Assembly: GCA_015058655.1 (NCBI GenBank)
Contig: SVBX01000003.1
Coordinates: forward strand, 62,001-126,000
Reading direction: 5' to 3'
From: Pseudoselenomonas ruminantium
Lineage (GTDB): Bacteria > Bacillota > Negativicutes > Selenomonadales > Selenomonadaceae
DNA: 64,000 bases
This document shows, in pieces, positions 59,755 to 64,000 of the stretch. The first letter of the stretch is position 1, and every line of letters starts with the position of its first letter. Below the pieces are notes generated by a model, which made no database searches, had not been told where the DNA came from, and saw nothing but the letters and a program-made list of their open reading frames with translations. A program made the position numbers and the translations under genes.

Positions 59755-62340
59755 TTATCTCTCTACCTGCCCCAGGAAGAACCGTATCTTTTCCCGGGTG
59801 TCCAGGAAGTGGGCGGGCTTGATCTGGTCGGGGGCTGTCTTGTGCTTGAAGCGCTGGATGTCCCGGTAGAGCAGGTGGCTCTCTGGCGATAGGTAGAGAG
59901 CCTTGCAGGGAGGCTGGCCTTCCTGCCGGGCTTTGGCGTAGGTGGGGGACTCTTCCCGAAGGGCGCTGTCCAGAGCGGCAGCAAGAGCCTCTTCCGGGGC
60001 TTTCTTCCCGGGGACTTCCAGCATGAGGGCGAGGGTGTTTTCCTCATCCAGGAAATAGGAAAAATCTGTAGGAGCGAGGTCTAGGGCCTGGGCTCCTTTT
60101 TTGATGGCCCCATAGACATCATTTTCCCAGAGCAGGCCGCCGGACAGGGGCAGGGCTTCGGATTTCCTGCCTGCATAGGCAAAGCGCAAGCGCCCTTCGT
60201 CGAGGTTCCTGACATCCAGGATGTCTTCGGTGGCGTAGCGGTAGAGTCCCGCCCTGTTGGTGAGGATGAGCTCGTATTTCTCGCCTTCCTGCAGGTCGCT
60301 GAGCAGGAGCGGGTGGGCGTGGCTGTCCGGGTTTTCCGGGAAGGGGCGGAACTCGTAGAAATTCTTCCCCGTCAGCAGCTCGAATTCGTCTGTGCCGGGT
60401 ATGCTCTTCCCCAGCAGCGCCTCCGAGGAGGCGAAGTAGCTGTTGTCCCAGGGGAGGTCCCCGATGTACCTGGTCAGGGCGTCCCGGTAGATGGCCTGGC
60501 TGCCTGTGCCGATGGCGATGATTTTTTTGAGGCGTGGCCAAATGAGGGTGGCCACGGGACGGTGGAAGCCGCCTGCGAAAATCTCCCGAAGAGTCTCTGC
60601 CCGCTCTACATCCGGGATGAGGCACCTTTCCAGCTGATGGCGATAGTCGTTGGGCAGGTTGATGGTATTGGTGAGGGTGCCCTCAGCCAGATCCTTGACC
60701 AGCTCCCGCCAGTGGCTCTCCAGGAAGGAGAAGGCCTCCAGCGCGCCCCAGGCAAAGGGGGCGAAAAGCTGCTCTGCCAGCGGCTCGCTCAGGGCGAAGT
60801 ACAGGCGCAGGTAGAGGGTGTCAAGGGCCTGGGGCGGGAAGAGCAGTTCCCTGGGAGCGGTGAAGCCTGCGCGGCTGACTCCCAGGCGCTGCTGGTCACG
60901 GTGGCAGAAATCTTCGATGAGCCTGCCGAAGAGGGAATTCAGGGCGGCCTGGTCATTGTAATACCTTTCCTGGGGCAGGCTCTCCCCCAGCAGGATGGTT
61001 ATCTTGCCCCGCAGGAGCTGGGCGAACTCGTCTTCGTAGACTGAGAGATGCTCCCGGGTGGCGGGCAGGAGCTTCGGAGCGCCTGAGGTGCCGGAGGTGA
61101 GCAGATAGCAGAGGATGGGGTCAGAGACGAAGATGCCGCTCTCCCCTATCTGGGTCTGGAGCCGCACCAGAGGCGCATAGACCTCATAGTTGCTCAGGGG
61201 CACCCTGGTCTGATAGCCCTGGGCGCTGCGGAGGCTGGCGAAGTTGTAGCGGCGTCCGTAGTCCGTGTCCTTGTTCCGGGACAGGATTTCCTGCAGGATG
61301 CCCTGGCCGTCCATGATATCCTTGATGGCGCCGCCCTGGTCGAAATTCTCCGGGTGCATGATGACCTCCCTGGGCAGGGAGTAGCATTTCCTGGCCTCGT
61401 CGGCAGAGATCAGCTTGGTGGCGGGCAGCAGGCGTATCTCGTGGACATAAGGCTCCAGGATTTCCTTGATTTCCCGGCGGTGAGCCAGGGTCAGATGCTT
61501 GGAATTCAGCATGACCATGGAGAAGGTGGAGAGCAAGAGGGCCATGAGCTCGTCGATATAGATGCCGTTGTTGTAGGCGGTATCGAAGATTTTCTTTAAG
61601 CCCGCCGCATAGGAAACCAGGGTTTCCCCGTCTTTTTCCGCCATGCTATGCACCAGGGACTTGTTCTTGATGAAATAGTGATAGCCTATGAGCTGAGGCA
61701 GGTAGCAGACGCGGCTGGCCTTGCCGTAGACTTCGATGAGGAAGAGCATATCTTCGGTGAAGGGCACTGTCTCGTCAAAGGTGAAATCGTGGCGGGTCAT
61801 AAAGTCCCGCCTATAGAGCCGCGAGGTCACAATGCCCCAGAAAAGGCCGCCGAACATCTTCTGGTCATCCCAGTGCTCCCTGTCCATGACGATTTCCGAC
61901 TGGGTCTGGTCCCAGAGGACGATTTCTGTGGCGGGCATGAGCCCCTCGGTTTCCATTTCGTATTCCCGGCGGAAGACCACCAGGTCTGACTGAGTCCTTT
62001 GCAGGTGCAAGAGGGCTGTCTGGAGACATTCCGGCGTGTAGCCGTCATCTGCATCCAAAAAGCCCAGGAAGGGTGCCGTGGCCAGCTTCATGCCCAAATT
62101 CCTGGGGCTGGAGGGGGTGTGCAAATCGTTGTCCAGCTCCCTGATGATGATGTTATCCTGGCCGTCCAGCATCTCATGCACGGCGGCCTTGAGGCTGCTC
62201 TCGGTATTGTGCAGCACCACTATCCACTGGATAGACTGGAACCCCAGGGTCTGCTTCTGCAGGGATTCGTAGGCATAGCGGAATAGCTTGGGGTCTACAT
62301 TGTTAAAGGGCGTCACGATGGAAACAAGATAATTGGCCAT
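59755..62340 (-). CDS. Glycosyltransferase family 2 fused to a GH3-type acyl-adenylating domain
   Basis: An 861-residue two-domain protein. Residues about 1-330 form a GT2 (GT-A) glycosyltransferase: LVSIVTPFNNVDPKLFRYAYES, then SSPRNLGMKLATAPFLGFLDADDGY with the metal-binding DAD, and DETVPFTEDMLFLIEVYG. From about 355 on it is a GH3 (auxin-responsive GH3, PF03321) acyl-amide synthetase: LLTSGTSGAPKLLPATREHLSVY is the ATP-binding P-loop of the ANL type, followed by NSYFASSEALLGKSIPG, YELILTNRAGLYRYATEDIL and RLRFAYAGRKSEALPLSGG. GH3 enzymes adenylate a carboxylic acid and join it to an amine. The fusion suggests a sugar that is transferred and then amidated or acylated. ATG 62340 follows AAGGAGG. 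It is downstream of the MATE-fusion gene. Confidence -1.
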   Translation of the reverse strand: MANYLVSIVTPFNNVDPKLFRYAYESLQKQTLGFQSIQWIVVLHNTESSLKAAVHEMLDGQDNIIIRELDNDLHTPSSPRNLGMKLATAPFLGFLDADDGYTPECLQTALLHLQRTQSDLVVFRREYEMETEGLMPATEIVLWDQTQSEIVMDREHWDDQKMFGGLFWGIVTSRLYRRDFMTRHDFTFDETVPFTEDMLFLIEVYGKASRVCYLPQLIGYHYFIKNKSLVHSMAEKDGETLVSYAAGLKKIFDTAYNNGIYIDELMALLLSTFSMVMLNSKHLTLAHRREIKEILEPYVHEIRLLPATKLISADEARKCYSLPREVIMHPENFDQGGAIKDIMDGQGILQEILSRNKDTDYGRRYNFASLRSAQGYQTRVPLSNYEVYAPLVRLQTQIGESGIFVSDPILCYLLTSGTSGAPKLLPATREHLSVYEDEFAQLLRGKITILLGESLPQERYYNDQAALNSLFGRLIEDFCHRDQQRLGVSRAGFTAPRELLFPPQALDTLYLRLYFALSEPLAEQLFAPFAWGALEAFSFLESHWRELVKDLAEGTLTNTINLPNDYRHQLERCLIPDVERAETLREIFAGGFHRPVATLIWPRLKKIIAIGTGSQAIYRDALTRYIGDLPWDNSYFASSEALLGKSIPGTDEFELLTGKNFYEFRPFPENPDSHAHPLLLSDLQEGEKYELILTNRAGLYRYATEDILDVRNLDEGRLRFAYAGRKSEALPLSGGLLWENDVYGAIKKGAQALDLAPTDFSYFLDEENTLALMLEVPGKKAPEEALAAALDSALREESPTYAKARQEGQPPCKALYLSPESHLLYRDIQRFKHKTAPDQIKPAHFLDTREKIRFFLGQVER

Positions 62341-62358
62341 GGTGTCCTCCTTAACTTT

Positions 62359-62511
62359 TTAAAGGCGCAGCAGTTTCTCCGCAATCATCTGATTGCCACG
62401 GTAATCCTCTTCCGGCTCAAACGGCAGCTCCTTGCCTTGGGAATAAAAATGCAGCAGGGGGCGCAGGAAGCCCCGGATACAGTGGAAGTCAGCCAGTCCG
62501 TGGAAGTTCAT
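62359..62511 (-). CDS. 50-residue ORF with HxxxD, in frame after the MATE-fusion stop
   Basis: A short frame MNFHGLADFHCIRGFLRPLL and onward to EKLLRL-stop. FHGLADF is an HxxxD motif followed by an amphipathic helix and Tyr, as in condensation or alcohol-acetyltransferase domains, but the piece is too short to be one. It has no clear ribosome site. It is in the same frame as the preceding gene, seven codons beyond its TGA, so it could be a readthrough tail or the scar of a lost gene. Low confidence that it is expressed. Confidence -1.
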   Translation of the reverse strand: MNFHGLADFHCIRGFLRPLLHFYSQGKELPFEPEEDYRGNQMIAEKLLRL

Positions 62512-62532
62512 GTAAATATGTTTCTTTGAGTA

Positions 62533-64000
62533 TCAGTTCAGTTCTATGAACAAATAGTTCATGCCCAGGGTGCGGGAATAGCGTACTTCCCTGGCCAGGC
62601 CGCAGATGGTGCGGATGCCGATATTGGCGGTTTTGTCGTCCTCTGCGTGCAGGGCCAGCCAGTTTTTGGGATTGAAGGGCGGGCAGTTGTCACGGATGCG
62701 CAGCACCCAGCGCTCGCCCCTGGCGGCCCGGATATCTATGCGGTGTTTTTTCCCTTCTGCGAAGCCCCAGCGGATGATATTGCCACCCATTTCCTCGATG
62801 GCCAGGGCCAGGAGGGCGGCCTTCTCCTTCTTCTCTCCTTGCTGGAGGAGGAACTGGCTGGCTTCCTTCGAGGCGGAGAGAACTTCTTCCATGCTGCCTG
62901 CCGACCAGCTGCGGGCAGCGATGTCTCCAGCGAGGGAGGGGGGCAGGCACATGAGGTCAGAGAGTCCGGGAGGCCATTTCTTCTTTTGCCAGCCGATGAT
63001 GATGAGCAGGGTCAGGAGGGTGAGCACCTCTGCCAGCAGGAAGGACCACCAGATGCCCAGGGGACCGAAGGCCCTGCCCAGGACTACTGCCAGCAGGCAG
63101 ATGTAGAGGAAATTGTCCAGGGCGGAGGTAAGGTAGGTCATCTTGAGGGACTGGATGCCCAGATAGTATTTCTGCAGCAGATTGTTCAGGCCGTGGAGGG
63201 GCAGATACAGGACGAAAATCCTGAGGGCCGTCACCGCCTCCTCGTAGCCCTCCTGCCCGGGGTTCACAAAGAGAGCGATGAGCAGGGGGGCCGCAAGAAA
63301 GGCCAGCAGGGCCGTGAGCCCTTCCACCACCAGGGCTTCCCGCAATGACAGGTGCAGGAGCCCGTGGAGGGATTCCTTGTCCTTTTCCCCCGCCAGTACC
63401 CCTGCCATGGTGAGGACGGCGGCGCTCACGCCGCTGACGATGGGATTGAAGATGTTGTTCAGGGCGTTGAGGTCTGCAAAGGCGGCGATGGATGTGGCAG
63501 AGCCGGAGAAAACCAGCATGAGGTTGATGATATACATCTGGGCCGTCTTGTAGAACCTGTCTGCTGCCGAGGGCAGGCCAATCTTCAAAATGGGGAGCAG
63601 ATGCCTGAGCTTTGCCTGCTTCAAGGAAAAGCAGATGCAGCCCTGCTCGCGGTGACCACCTGCTGCCATGACGCAGAGGGAGCCAAGGTAGCAAAGGGAC
63701 ATAACCACGCCCATGCCGAACATGCCGCCCCCTGCCCAGAGGACATTCGCAAGGGCGCCAACCACATTGAGCATGGTCTGCATGACAATGGCCCACAGGG
63801 CGTATTTGGAGAGCCCTTCCAGGAAGAAAATCGCCACTTGCATGGGCAGGAAGACAAGCAGAGCCAGGCCCGGGGCAAGGCCCCGCAGATAGTCCGCAGC
63901 CTCCGGCCATGCCCCTGCACCGTCGGCCCCCAGCAACAGGGCCAGGGGTCCTGCGCCGTAGAAAATGGCAAAGCCCATAAGGGCGGCCAGGGGCAGGCAG
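62533..64000 (-). CDS. MATE-family transporter fused to an RsbW-like HATPase domain (5' end outside window)
   Basis: The visible 488 codons begin in mid protein at the window edge. Residues up to about 335 (of the visible part) are a MATE/MVF-type membrane transporter with repeated hydrophobic helices (LALLVFLPMQVAIFFLEG, AALNDLN-like FADLNALNNIFNPIVSG). After a linker SAGSMEEVLSASKEASQFLLQQ comes a cytoplasmic HATPase_c_2 domain as in anti-sigma factors: ALLALAIEEMGGNIIRWGFAEGK, then LRIRDNCPPFNPKNWL and NIGIRTICGLAREVRYS. The N-box E-x2-x-N is present (IEEMGGNI) and the G1 Asp in RDNCPPF, so ATP binding is possible. The combination of exporter and anti-sigma-like kinase domain is rare. The next genes downstream are the short HxxxD ORF and the GT2-GH3 fusion. 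Confidence -1.
   Translation of the reverse strand, partial: CLPLAALMGFAIFYGAGPLALLLGADGAGAWPEAADYLRGLAPGLALLVFLPMQVAIFFLEGLSKYALWAIVMQTMLNVVGALANVLWAGGGMFGMGVVMSLCYLGSLCVMAAGGHREQGCICFSLKQAKLRHLLPILKIGLPSAADRFYKTAQMYIINLMLVFSGSATSIAAFADLNALNNIFNPIVSGVSAAVLTMAGVLAGEKDKESLHGLLHLSLREALVVEGLTALLAFLAAPLLIALFVNPGQEGYEEAVTALRIFVLYLPLHGLNNLLQKYYLGIQSLKMTYLTSALDNFLYICLLAVVLGRAFGPLGIWWSFLLAEVLTLLTLLIIIGWQKKKWPPGLSDLMCLPPSLAGDIAARSWSAGSMEEVLSASKEASQFLLQQGEKKEKAALLALAIEEMGGNIIRWGFAEGKKHRIDIRAARGERWVLRIRDNCPPFNPKNWLALHAEDDKTANIGIRTICGLAREVRYSRTLGMNYLFIELN

Overview
The window looks like the replication-origin neighbourhood of a diderm Firmicute of the class Negativicutes, most likely Selenomonadaceae (Selenomonas-like). 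The evidence is a Firmicutes-type dnaA-dnaN-yaaA-recF-remB-gyrB block facing rpmH-rnpA-yidD-yidC-khpB, together with an outer-membrane two-partner secretion pair, [FeFe]-hydrogenase maturases and frequent TTG starts. The species assignment is inference from gene content and not from a database match.

Layout. (1) 1-11.9 kb is an accessory, decaying island beside two tRNA-Val genes. It holds a phage DNA polymerase fragment abutting a serine-recombinase tail, an HTH gene, a DUF262 (GmrSD-like) gene, an ADP-ribosyltransferase-like gene with an in-frame stop, a helicase/adenine-methylase pair resembling DISARM DrmD/DrmMI in which BOTH genes carry one in-frame TAG, and two tandem tyrosine recombinases. 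(2) 12-18.7 kb: a first hydrophobic-peptide/antisense-RNA locus, then TpsA and TpsB with an AlbA_2 regulator cassette between them, bounded by a 20-bp direct repeat. (3) 18.8-24 kb: hydF and hydG, each preceded (and hydG also followed) by a copy of a ~120-nt RNA element, one copy convergent with a 23-residue hydrophobic peptide; a cytidine-deaminase homologue lacking its zinc ligands; a dense DnaA-box cluster; a CYTH phosphatase; a second divergent peptide/antisense-RNA locus; htpX. (4) 25-28 kb: a TerC-family gene behind a yybP-ykoY-type Mn riboswitch, a Fic protein and an AAA_14/DUF4143 ATPase. (5) 28.3-38.7 kb: the origin block. Transcription diverges between dnaA and rpmH, where DnaA boxes and strong promoters lie. 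(6) 38.7-49.6 kb: an AAA/PD-(D/E)XK protein, an NSS transporter, an RpiR regulator, a broken Doc module, an alpha-glucoside-type PTS with a GH13 glucosidase, a HAD phosphatase and a PIN/RelB-type toxin-antitoxin pair. (7) 49.9-64 kb: secreted and signalling proteins (LysM-like, DUF4127, a membrane pseudo-kinase plus an HD-GYP protein), a second AAA/PD-(D/E)XK paralogue, a frameshifted clostripain-family protease, a glycosyltransferase-GH3 fusion and a MATE-transporter/anti-sigma-type ATPase fusion that runs off the end.

Several repeat families thread through the window: a 166-bp MITE-like element with 17-bp terminal inverted repeats (three copies), a related element next to dnaA, a multi-hairpin GC-rich repeat (five copies, one inserted in frame in the methylase and two apparently supplying Shine-Dalgarno sequences), and a fourth family built around a GTTCATTT/CTTTG stem (four copies).

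The strongest candidates for something undescribed are the two divergent peptide/antisense-RNA loci (12.4 and 23.7 kb). They share a mirrored extended -10 promoter, an SD-sequestering leader, and an RNA whose 5' end is complementary to the peptide start codon, although the peptides themselves differ. The separate convergent system around hydF/hydG comes next. All assignments are by eye from sequence and translated proteins; no searches were run.
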